Shown piece by piece: positions 53,062-62,100 of a stretch of DNA of 64,000 nucleotides; the first letter of the stretch is position 1; the number at the start of each line of letters is the position of its first letter. Source of the stretch: Flavicella sp042091695 (GTDB lineage Bacteria; Bacteroidota; Bacteroidia; Flavobacteriales; Flavobacteriaceae); assembly GCA_042091695.1 (NCBI GenBank), contig JBELHA010000002.1, positions 1 through 64,000 of the forward strand. Reading direction: 5' to 3'. The notes below the pieces were generated by a model. That model was not told the DNA's origin. It ran no database searches and saw only the letters and a list, made by a program, of their open reading frames with translations. The translations under genes and the position numbers were made by a program.

Positions 53062-53743
53062 TCAACACAAATTTGTATCCAACTCCTTTGACCGTTTTAA
53101 AATGGTCGTCTCCGAGTTTCTCTCTTAATTTTCTGATATGCACGTCGATAGTTCTTCCTCCCACGACAACTTCATTACCCCATACTTTGTCTAAGATAGT
53201 TTCTCTCTTAAACACTTTTTCAGGTTTTGAAGCTAGTAGCGAAAAGAGTTCAAATTCCTTTCTAGGAAGTACTATTTTTTCCCCATCTTTCATAACCAAA
53301 TACGCTTCACGGTCTATGGTGATATTACCAATCACAGTTTTGTCTACCTCTTCATTTTTCTCTTTGACACGACGTAATAAAGATTTTACCTTACTGACAA
53401 GTACTTTGGGTTTTACCGGCTTGGTAATATAATCATCTGCCCCGGCGTCAAATCCTGCTACCTGAGAGTAGTCTTCACCTCTTGCAGTCAAGAACGATAT
53501 GATAGTGTTTTCTAAGCCTTTTGTCGCTCTAATTTTTTCACAAGCTTCTATGCCATCCATTTCAGGCATCATAATATCTAATAATATCAGATGAGGTTTG
53601 TGTTTGATTGCTTCTTCAATAGCCAACACTCCATTACTAGCGGTGAATATTTTATAACCTTCGTTTTTCAAATTGTATCCAACAATTTCTAAAATATCTG
53701 GTTCGTCATCTACTAATAAAATCTTTATATCGCTCGTATTCAT
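53051..53743 (-). CDS. OmpR/PhoB-family response regulator
   Basis: A 230-residue DNA-binding regulator. Receiver domain ILLVDDEPDILEIVG with phosphoacceptor D56 in LILLDIMMPEMDG, and K106 in YITKPVKPKVLV. The C-terminal winged helix shows LPRKEFELFSLLASKPEKVFKRETIL and VDVHIRKLREKLG with KTVKGVGYKF, the OmpR/PhoB type. It is the first gene of the kinase operon and faces the receptor gene across a 177-bp gap. Phosphate control is inferred from this arrangement and similarity, not proved. Confidence 0.9.
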   Translation of the reverse strand: MNTSDIKILLVDDEPDILEIVGYNLKNEGYKIFTASNGVLAIEEAIKHKPHLILLDIMMPEMDGIEACEKIRATKGLENTIISFLTARGEDYSQVAGFDAGADDYITKPVKPKVLVSKVKSLLRRVKEKNEEVDKTVIGNITIDREAYLVMKDGEKIVLPRKEFELFSLLASKPEKVFKRETILDKVWGNEVVVGGRTIDVHIRKLREKLGDDHFKTVKGVGYKFVLNEN

Positions 53744-53826
53744 TGTGTTATGATTTTTTGGTCTAACAAATCTAGTAATTTCACAAGAGATGTTTGTTTC
53801 TTTTACAATGATTTAATCTTTCCCTG

Positions 53827-53869
53827 TAAAGTTAACAATTAATTTATATTGAAATAAACTAAAGGTAAC
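53827..53869. promoter_or_regulatory. Direct-repeat candidate operator in the regulator-receptor gap
   Basis: TAAAGTTAAC (53827-53836) and TAAAGGTAAC (53860-53869) differ in one base and start 33 bp apart, about three helical turns. They lie in the shared upstream gap between the response regulator gene (minus) and the TonB receptor gene (plus). Paired direct repeats are the usual layout for OmpR/PhoB-family binding sites, but this one is not a known box and could be chance in AT-rich DNA. Confidence 0.3.
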
Positions 53870-53920
53870 TTAGTTCGTGCGTTGTTTGACGATTTTTGCA
53901 GCTTGTAAATCAATCGAATT

Positions 53921-56689
53921 ATGAAGAATATTTTAAGTGCATTTTTGTTAGTAGTTTCCTTTTCTGTTTTTGCTCAAGAGAAAGCTGTTGTTTCAGGTAA
54001 AGTATCTGATAAAGAGATGAATAACGAATCTTTGCCATTTGCGAATGTATTTGTAAAAGGAACAACTGTTGGTACTACTACAGATTTTGATGGAAATTAT
54101 ACTTTGTATGTAAGCGAAGGTCCTGCAACTCTTGTTTTTAGTTTCGTTGGCTATGCAACTATTGAAGTCCCTATGACTTTCGAAGCGGGTCAAAATTATA
54201 CGATTAGTAAAGTTTTGGGTGCAAGTGAAGGTATTACTATGGATGAGGTTTTGGTGAAAGCTCAAGTTTCTCGTGAAAAAGAGACAGCTCTTTTGGCAGA
54301 ACAAAAAAAAGCGGTTGTAATCAAGGAAAGTATTGGTGCTCAAAGACTTGCGAAGGTAGGTGTTTCTAATGCTGCTGGAGCAACAACAAAAATAGCAGGT
54401 GTTACAAAAAGTGAAAGTTCCTCTGCTGTCTTTATTAGAGGTTTAGGGGATCGTTACTTGTCAACAACTTTAAATGGTTTGCCAGTTCCTTCTGATGATG
54501 TTGAAAATAAAAATATAAATCTCAATTTATTTACAACTAGTATTATTAAAAATGTTGCTGTTTCAAAGACTTATTCTGCAACAGGTTATTCAGACCAAGC
54601 TTCGGGAACAGTTAATGTTGTTTCAAAAACATACACGAAAGATTTTTTTAAAATGAGTTTTTCTTCTGGGATGAATTCAAATTTATTTGGAACTGATTTT
54701 AGAGTTAGTGAAAATAACAGTGATTTAAAATTTGGTTTCTTCAACCGTAATGGTCCTGTAGCTGAAGGTATTCTTGGACAAGGTTGGGATACGCATTCAA
54801 AAGAAGTAATTCCTAACTTTAGTATGTCATTTACTGGAGGTAAAAAGTTTGTTTTATTTGATCGTGATTTTAATTTTTTTGGAACTATATCACATAATGC
54901 TTCTTCTGAATATCAATCAGGTATTTTTAAAAGTTTTAGAAATAACGTTGTAAACAATGATTTCTCAGACACTGAAGTTTTTAGAGTGAAATCTAACACA
55001 ACAGCTATGATAAATCTTGGTTCTAGAATAAGTGATGCTAGCAAGATCAATCTTACTTCTCTTTTTGTAAATAAAGCTAGTGATAATTTATTTGAAGCTG
55101 GAAGAAATGGTTTAGGTGAAGTTCGTGATCAAAGACCTCCTAGTCCAACTACAACTGATGAATATGAAGATTTAGGTGCTTTCATTAGAGATCAAAACGT
55201 CAAACAGACATCTATGTTTGTCAACCAAATTTTGGGAGATCATCGTCTGTCAGATACTAATAAATTGAAATGGGCATTAGGTTATAATGTTGTGTCATCT
55301 GAAGAGCCTAACAGGATTCGAAATCAAGTGACTATCTTAACACCAAGTACAGATGTTGAGATAATTAATGTTGGAGGGTTTGATCAACGAAAATCTTTTC
55401 AAACTGTCGAAGATGCTGAGCTTAATGCATACGTTCAGGATGAATTTGATTTTTCAGATTATGATGTAGAGTCAATTTTTAAGTTGAATGTAGGGTTAAA
55501 TTTTAGAAATAAATCTAGAGCTTTTGACTCTCAATTCATTGGTGCTAAGATTGTGAGGCCATTTATTGGATTTACAGTTTCTTCCGTGGACAACCTATCT
55601 GATACTTTCACACAAGAAAATTTAGACCGAGGCGTTTTTAAAATAGCTGAACGTTCTCCTGATGCATATGATGCGAATTTAGTTGCCTCAGCTGCTTATT
55701 TTGATATTGTGTTTTCTAAAGATAACTTTTCAGGTAATTTCGGTTTGCGATACGAGTTTGATCAAATTAATGTTGATTGGAATGTATCAAACTATGTTGG
55801 TCGTGTTGGTTCCACATCAAGAGAATACCACAATCTACTTCCAAGTTTAAATTTGAAGTATGAATTAAATGAAACTAATTTTTTAAGGTTTGCAACAAGT
55901 ATAACGACTACTTTGCCAGAATTTAAGGAACTTTCTCCATTTGCGTATGTTGCCCCTAACGGTCGTGTTAGTTTAGGTAATCCTGATCTTGAAAAATCGG
56001 ACAACTATAATTTTGATTTAAAATGGGAATTTTTTCCATCAGAAGGAGAGCTTTTTTCTTTAACTACGTTTTATAAGCTTATTAAGAATCCAATTAACTC
56101 TGCTATGACAAGAGGGTCAACAGGATACTTTACTTATGGAAATACAGGTGAAAAATCTAATATTTATGGGCTTGAATTAGAGGGAAGATTTAATATATAT
56201 GATACAAATGCTTCAAAGTTATCTACTAATTTCAATCTTACAAGAATGTGGTTTAGTCAAGACTTATTACCAGAATTTCAATACAATGGAAAAGTTGAGT
56301 CTGCTCTTCAAGGTGCCTCAGATTTTATTTTAAATTCTTCTCTAAGTTTTACAACCAAAAGTGTAGGAAAGTCCTTTACATCGACCTTGTCGGCTAACTT
56401 TTCATCTGATAAGATCGCGGTATTAGGTTCTCCTGAAGATTTTGATAATAGTTTACAGAATTACAATAACGAAATAATCGAAGAGGGATTCTGGAATGTT
56501 GATTTTGTTCTGAGCCAAGAACTATCAGAAAGATTAAAAATAAAATTCATTGGTAGAAATTTATTGAATCCAGATATCAACCAATCTCAATATGTGAGAT
56601 ATGTAATTAACACACCTGAGACAAAAGAAATTGTTCGTTCCTATAAGAAAGGGGTGCAGTTAAGTTTAGGACTATCTTACTCTTTCTAG
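53921..56689 (+). CDS. TonB-dependent receptor with carboxypeptidase-like domain
   Basis: A 922-residue outer-membrane receptor. Signal peptide (about 1-18), then a carboxypeptidase D regulatory-like domain (VVSGKVSDKEMNNESLPFANVFVKG, DFDGNYTLYV), plug with VFIRGLGDRYLSTTLNGLP, and barrel ending GVQLSLGLSYSF. It lacks an STN domain, so direct sigma signalling is not expected. The AT-rich codons and long intergenic gaps are like the neighbours. Its partner is probably the lipoprotein 182 bp downstream, though an intrinsic terminator lies between. The ligand is not evident. Confidence 0.88.
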   Translation: MKNILSAFLLVVSFSVFAQEKAVVSGKVSDKEMNNESLPFANVFVKGTTVGTTTDFDGNYTLYVSEGPATLVFSFVGYATIEVPMTFEAGQNYTISKVLGASEGITMDEVLVKAQVSREKETALLAEQKKAVVIKESIGAQRLAKVGVSNAAGATTKIAGVTKSESSSAVFIRGLGDRYLSTTLNGLPVPSDDVENKNINLNLFTTSIIKNVAVSKTYSATGYSDQASGTVNVVSKTYTKDFFKMSFSSGMNSNLFGTDFRVSENNSDLKFGFFNRNGPVAEGILGQGWDTHSKEVIPNFSMSFTGGKKFVLFDRDFNFFGTISHNASSEYQSGIFKSFRNNVVNNDFSDTEVFRVKSNTTAMINLGSRISDASKINLTSLFVNKASDNLFEAGRNGLGEVRDQRPPSPTTTDEYEDLGAFIRDQNVKQTSMFVNQILGDHRLSDTNKLKWALGYNVVSSEEPNRIRNQVTILTPSTDVEIINVGGFDQRKSFQTVEDAELNAYVQDEFDFSDYDVESIFKLNVGLNFRNKSRAFDSQFIGAKIVRPFIGFTVSSVDNLSDTFTQENLDRGVFKIAERSPDAYDANLVASAAYFDIVFSKDNFSGNFGLRYEFDQINVDWNVSNYVGRVGSTSREYHNLLPSLNLKYELNETNFLRFATSITTTLPEFKELSPFAYVAPNGRVSLGNPDLEKSDNYNFDLKWEFFPSEGELFSLTTFYKLIKNPINSAMTRGSTGYFTYGNTGEKSNIYGLELEGRFNIYDTNASKLSTNFNLTRMWFSQDLLPEFQYNGKVESALQGASDFILNSSLSFTTKSVGKSFTSTLSANFSSDKIAVLGSPEDFDNSLQNYNNEIIEEGFWNVDFVLSQELSERLKIKFIGRNLLNPDINQSQYVRYVINTPETKEIVRSYKKGVQLSLGLSYSF

Positions 56690-56715
56690 CGTTTAACTAT
56701 TTATTAATATCCATT

Positions 56716-56747
56716 AAACCTGTATATGTCTCATATACAGGTTTTTT
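56716..56747 (+). terminator. Terminator after the TonB receptor gene
   Basis: A perfect 13-bp stem (56716-56728 with 56732-56744) around a 3-nt loop, then a T-run. It should separate the receptor and lipoprotein transcripts, at least in part. Confidence 0.85.
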
Positions 56748-56871
56748 ACGTTTAAAATCTTATTCTAAAAACGATGTTTTTTATAACCTTGTTTTAACAT
56801 TGACATAATGTCATTTTTGAGATGTTTCTGCATATTTGCATAAAAATTTATATACTTAATACTATTTTACA

Positions 56872-58824
56872 ATGAAAAAATTTGCATTTAAAACTTTGGC
56901 TATCGTGTCGGTTTTCGCTTCAACTCTATTTGTTAGTTGTTCACAAAATGATGATGATGGTGGATCTGACATCGTAACTCCTGGACAAGAAGTTTTGTCA
57001 GGTGATTTAACAGTAAACACAACTTTAGACGCTTCTATTGCATACAGGTTAGAAGGTGCTTTACGTGTTCAAAATGGAGTAACACTTACAATTCCTGCTG
57101 GAACTACAATTACAGCTGATGCTGCTGCAGCTGGAGCTGATGCAACAGAAGTATATATTGCGATTTTGCAAGGTGCCAAGATAGATGTTCAAGGGGTTCC
57201 TTCAAACCCTGTAATTATGACTTCAACAGATGGTGAGCCAGGTGACTGGGGTGGTTTGACAATTTGTGGTTATGCTTCCTCTACTGCAGGTACTGATGTA
57301 AAGGCAGAGGTTGGGAACTTTAACTATGGTGGTTCTAACGATTCAGATAATTCAGGTTCTATCAAGAACTTAGTTGTCAGAGGTACTGGTGCTCAGATTG
57401 ATTCTGAATCTCAATACAATGGTATTTCTTTTTACTCTGTAGGTTCTGAAACAGTTGTTGAAAATATTGCTGTTATTGATGGTGCTGATGATGGAGTTGA
57501 GTTTTACGGAGGTTCAGTTTCTGTTAAAAACTTATACCTTGAAAATAACCAAGATGATTCAATTGATTGGACTGAAGGTTGGAACGGAACTGTTGAGAAT
57601 GCATATGTTGCTCATACAATTGCTGGTTTTTCTACTGTAGTAGAGGGTGATAAAGATAATAACAATCCTAAGTTTATCAACTTAACTGCTGTTTCTTCTG
57701 TTGGTGGTACTGCATTGCAATTCAAGAAAGAATCTGGTGCTACTATTACAGGATTGTCCCTGTCAGGTTATTCTAAGAATATCGATATGAAAGATGGTGG
57801 AGCCTTGTCTAATGTTCAGATTGCAGGAGAAGATGCTCAAGTTGGTTTTTCATATGCTGCTCCTGCTACTGTAGACCCATCTGACTGGGAATTTGTTACT
57901 GCAATTTCTACTGCTGTTGTTTTGAATGGTGATGTTGAATCAGATGTTACTTTAGATGCTGCTTTATCTTACAACCTTACAGGTGCTTATATTGTAAAGT
58001 CAGGTGCAACTTTGACAATTCCTGCAGGAACTAAGATTACTGCTGAAGCTGGTGGAACTGAAGTTTACATAGCTGTATTGCAAGGAGGTAAAATTGACAT
58101 TCAAGGTACTGCTGATAATCCAGTTGTAATTTCTTCAGCTAATGGATCACCATCTGATTGGGGTGGATTGACTATCTGTGGATATGCTACTTCAACTGCT
58201 GGAGTTGATGTTAAAGCAGAAGTAGGTAACTTTAACTATGGTGGTTCTAACGATACTGATGATTCAGGATCAATTAAATACTTAGTTATCAAAGGAACAG
58301 GAGCACAAATTGATTCAGAGTCTCAATACAATGGTATTTCTTTTTACTCTGTAGGTTCTGAAACAGTTGTTGAAAATATTGCAGTAATCGACGGAGCGGA
58401 TGACGGTGTTGAGTTTTACGGTGGTTCAGTTTCTGTAAAGAATTTATATTTGGAAAACAATAACGATGATTCAATCGACTGGACAGAAGGTTGGAATGGC
58501 GGTGTAGATAATGCCTATGTTTCTCATACAATTGCTGGGTTCTCTACAGTATTAGAAGGTGATAAAGATAACAATAATCCTACTTTTACGAATTTGACTG
58601 CTGTATCTACAGTAGGTGGAACTGCATTACAATTCAAAAAAGAGTCTGGTGCAACAATTACAGGATTGTCCCTGTCAGGTTATTCTAAGAATATCGATAT
58701 GAAAGACGGAGGTGCTTTGTCAAATGTAAAAATTGAAGGTGCTGATGCGGATACTTCTGCAGACTACGATGCTGCTGCTACTGTTGATGTTTCAACTTGG
58801 TCTTGGATCTCTGCTACTTTATAG
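56872..58824 (+). CDS. Surface lipoprotein with two tandem beta-helix halves
   Basis: A 650-residue lipoprotein. The lipobox is FVSC, with acylated C23, followed by SQNDDDGG, which fits the Ser/Asp-rich lipoprotein export signal of flavobacteria, so it is probably exposed on the cell surface. The mature part is two halves of about 300 residues (about 44-345 and 353-650) that are nearly identical through their central stretch. Each half shows Gly/Asn/Asp-rich beta-helix rungs (LTIPAGT, TEVYIA-LQG, GGLTICGYA, IDGADDGVEFYGGS, LYLENN-DDSIDWTEGWNG, GYSKNIDMKDGGALSN). The fold is inferred. I do not know a function; similar proteins are sometimes annotated as multidrug transporters, which this is not by sequence. 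Probable receptor partner. Confidence 0.82.
   Translation: MKKFAFKTLAIVSVFASTLFVSCSQNDDDGGSDIVTPGQEVLSGDLTVNTTLDASIAYRLEGALRVQNGVTLTIPAGTTITADAAAAGADATEVYIAILQGAKIDVQGVPSNPVIMTSTDGEPGDWGGLTICGYASSTAGTDVKAEVGNFNYGGSNDSDNSGSIKNLVVRGTGAQIDSESQYNGISFYSVGSETVVENIAVIDGADDGVEFYGGSVSVKNLYLENNQDDSIDWTEGWNGTVENAYVAHTIAGFSTVVEGDKDNNNPKFINLTAVSSVGGTALQFKKESGATITGLSLSGYSKNIDMKDGGALSNVQIAGEDAQVGFSYAAPATVDPSDWEFVTAISTAVVLNGDVESDVTLDAALSYNLTGAYIVKSGATLTIPAGTKITAEAGGTEVYIAVLQGGKIDIQGTADNPVVISSANGSPSDWGGLTICGYATSTAGVDVKAEVGNFNYGGSNDTDDSGSIKYLVIKGTGAQIDSESQYNGISFYSVGSETVVENIAVIDGADDGVEFYGGSVSVKNLYLENNNDDSIDWTEGWNGGVDNAYVSHTIAGFSTVLEGDKDNNNPTFTNLTAVSTVGGTALQFKKESGATITGLSLSGYSKNIDMKDGGALSNVKIEGADADTSADYDAAATVDVSTWSWISATL
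57001..58824 (+). repeat. Internal tandem duplication of about 0.9 kb in the lipoprotein gene
   Basis: The first copy (from about 57001) and the second (from about 57928) are related at a 912-bp offset through their central part. Copy 1 has five extra codons (Ala/Asp-rich, near 57115) that change the offset to 927 at the start. Protein identity is very high in the centre, while DNA differs at many third positions. Two runs are identical: 57409-57470 with 58321-58382 (62 nt) and 57745-57794 with 58657-58706 (50 nt). Confidence 0.9.
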
Positions 58825-59191
58825 TACAAAAACATATAAATTATAGTAAAGGTCACCTTCGGGTGACCTTTTTTTTTGCTTTAGTGTAACCAGTAAATAA
58901 CATACAAGAGAATTATAAATTGTATTTATTATGTGTATATAGGGATATTCAGAATTTTTAAAATTCAAGTTTAGCTATTCTCAATCGTTTATTAATTCTC
59001 TTATTTATTTGTCACTAAAGACTGTGTTTTGTCATTTTTTTTGTTGCTTTAGTGGTTTTTCGTTTGGTTATTAGCGGTTTAGCTTCGTGTTGGTACTATC
59101 TGTGTTATTATTTGAGCTATTTATAGCTCAACTTAGGGTGTTGATTTAGTTTTTTTGTAATTCAAATATTTTTTAATTCAAGAAAACTCTT
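58825..59191. other. 367-bp gap before the adhesin-like gene
   Basis: No gene seen. It contains the terminator at 58848-58877 and a perfect 8-bp inverted repeat TTGAGCTA/TAGCTCAA (59112-59119 with 59124-59131, 4-nt loop). The T-rich stretch from 59030 to 59170 probably holds the promoter of the adhesin gene, but no TAnnTTTG element stands out. Confidence 0.4.
58848..58877 (+). terminator. Terminator with TTCG tetraloop after the lipoprotein gene
   Basis: A perfect 10-bp stem (58848-58857 with 58862-58871) closes a C(TTCG)G loop, the extra-stable UUCG tetraloop in RNA, followed by nine T residues. A very strong intrinsic terminator, 23 bp after the lipoprotein stop. Confidence 0.95.
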
Positions 59192-62100
59192 ATGAATAAA
59201 ATTTCACTACTTAGTTTGTTGGGCTTTTTTCTGTTTACTTTGTCAGTAAATAGTCAAACACTTCCACAAGATTTAGAATTGACCTGTACTACAGGATATA
59301 CCCAAACTGGTGTTTTTGAAGATGATTTCGAATACCTATCTGGAGATGCAATTAAAGCCGCAGGTTGGTCGGGAGACATCAGTCAAAAAAACGCTCCTTA
59401 TAGACCAGGTAATGGTAAATGGGGTATATCTTTTGGTGCCCATCCAAATACATCATATAAAGAAAGTGCTACTGCAGGAACTGGGCCAGATGAGTCCTAT
59501 GATGGAAACTATTTCTTGATGTTCGAGGCTAATGGTAGTAATAATGAAGCAGAAATTATAAGTCCATCAATTGATTTATCATCCGCGTCTTTTGTGGATT
59601 CAGATGCTTTATTGGAGTTCAAAATGTTTGCCTTTGGTAGAGATATGGGGAAGCTTGAGGTGTTTGCCTCTAATAATAAAAACAGTTTCACAGGGGATGC
59701 TTTGTTTGTCCATGAAGGTGCCCACCAACAAACAAGTACTGTGGCATCATCCCCTTGGGTGAATGTTCGCGTAAGCTTGAAAGATTTTGTGGGAGGGTCA
59801 GTGTTTATTAAATTAAAATATAATGCTCTCGAGGCTGATACGGCCAATCTTGGAGATATGTGTATAGATGGACTAAAAGTATTAGCTTGTGTCGATACTA
59901 CAGTTTGTTTGGCTGGACCAGTTTCGTTTGAAAATGAAACTATCTCTTCAGTTGATGTGACTTATTATCCAAGAGTTGGTGAGACAAAATGGGAGTACTT
60001 GCATCAAAAAGCAGGTTTGCCTGCACCTCTAGAAAGTGATTCAGGTATTGTTGAGGATGGTGTATATGATATTACGATTCAGAACTTAGACCATACTACT
60101 TCATACGATGTGTATCTTCGTTCTTATTGTGAATCTATTGGAACGGTTAGTGATTGGAGTTCTCCGCAATCATTTACAACTCCTATTTCTTATACCAACA
60201 CTGTAACATGTGGAGAAGATTATAGATCTAGTTTCTGTTACAGTACAATAAATACCGATGATGCAAAAACAGAAACCTATACTTTCGTTTCTAGTGATGC
60301 TGCTAATGGTGGTGCTATAAGTCTTTTTATCAATGAAGGAAGGTTGGCTGATAATTCTTTTACAAATAATGACCCAGTGATTCTTGTTACGGATGGTAAT
60401 GGTACAGTTTTGTATAATGGTAATGGGGTAAGAGAAAGAAAGTATTATTCGCTTAAGGGGATGTCTTTTTATTCCTCTACAGGTACGATTACATTTCAAT
60501 TAGAAAATTTAGACACAGATGCTTCTTGTGCAAATAATGATGATTTTGATCAGTTGAAGCCTATAGATTATACGATTAAATGTTTGGCTTGCGATGCGCC
60601 TCCAGTAGTGGATTATAAGTTACACTTCCCGGAAGATTGTGTTACATCTAGCGAATATTATGTAGATGTAGAAGTGAAAAATATGAACGGTGCTTCTAAT
60701 ATTTACTTTACCAACGATTACAATAATGTTTCAAAGGAGAGTAGTTCTTTAGGTGTTACAAGGGTAGGACCGTTTCCTTTCAATAAGGAGGTAGAAGTAT
60801 ATGTTGCATCTAACAGTGTCGATTCAGGTTGTGTTACACAGCGTATGTTCAATATAGATACCTGTCCTCCATCAAATGATGACATTGAAAATGCTATAGA
60901 GTTATCAATATCGCCTTATGGTTCAACTTCATCAGAAATCGATTGGAAATATGCTTCGCTAGAACATGCAACTGCTTCTGAGGGGGCTTCAATTCCAGTT
61001 CCTTCTTGTAACGCAGTTGGGGCTACCAATGATATTTGGTTTAAGATTACGGCACAACACCCATTGTATACTTTTGCTCCTTATGTAAGACAAAATTCGA
61101 AAGAGGGTATGTATGGAAGTGCTAAAGATTATATTGACCATGTCATGTACGAAAAACTTCCTGATGGTAGTTTAAAAGAGTTGTTTTGTTACCAAAGTTT
61201 TTCTGACTTTGCAACTACAACACCTAGTACAGTAACTCCTGTATTGACAATTGGGCATGAATATTATTTCAGGGTGTTTTCTCAATCTGATGATTTCACT
61301 GATGTAGATATGCGTTTTACCTTATTTGATGCATCTTCGAAATTGCCAGGTACCTGTAATGGGGGCGAAGCTCTTTGTTTTGATGCTGAAGGTGTTGCCT
61401 ACTCAACTCCTATGATCAATTTCCCAAACCGATTGGTACCGAATACTAGCTGTTCACTCGAATGGATGGCCAATACATCATGGCCTACTTTTGAGGTTGC
61501 TGAAGACGGAGTGCTTGAATTTGACTTAGAAATGGTCAATATTGCAACGGATCCAATTGATGTTGCTTTGTATGGTCCTTTTACAGATCAAGATGAATAT
61601 TGTTCTGAAATCTACCAACACAGAGCTATCGACTGTTCTGACAGTTCAGCAGCTGTGGATAGATTATCCGTACCCAATGCAAAAAAAGGAGAAAAGTATG
61701 CCTTCTTAATTGTAAACCGTAGTGGTGAAAGTGAATTATTGAAATTTACTCAGACCAATATGGGTGAAGATGGCGCGGCTACATTGGCAGGTTTTAGTCC
61801 AAATGTACCTCAGATTTCTCCAGACCCTGTTTGTTCATCGAACAGTACTGAAATGGTTGCTTTGTCTGACTATGATGCCTCTTTAAAAGATGGAGTGGAT
61901 TCTTATACTGTAAGTTACTATGCTACAGAAGCGCTAGAAACAGAAATAACAGAGGTTCAAGTAAATGAAGGAACAGCAACAAAGGTATATGCTCAAGTAA
62001 TTAGTGAATATGGTTGTACTTCTTCTACATCATTTGATTTGTATATGACGACACCTCCGTTAGTTAATACGATAGTGCCTACAATTGATTGTTCAATTAT

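Noticed and set aside
57001..58824. CRISPR-like or short tandem array
   Set aside because: The repeat is a single ~0.9-kb coding duplication, in frame and without spacers.
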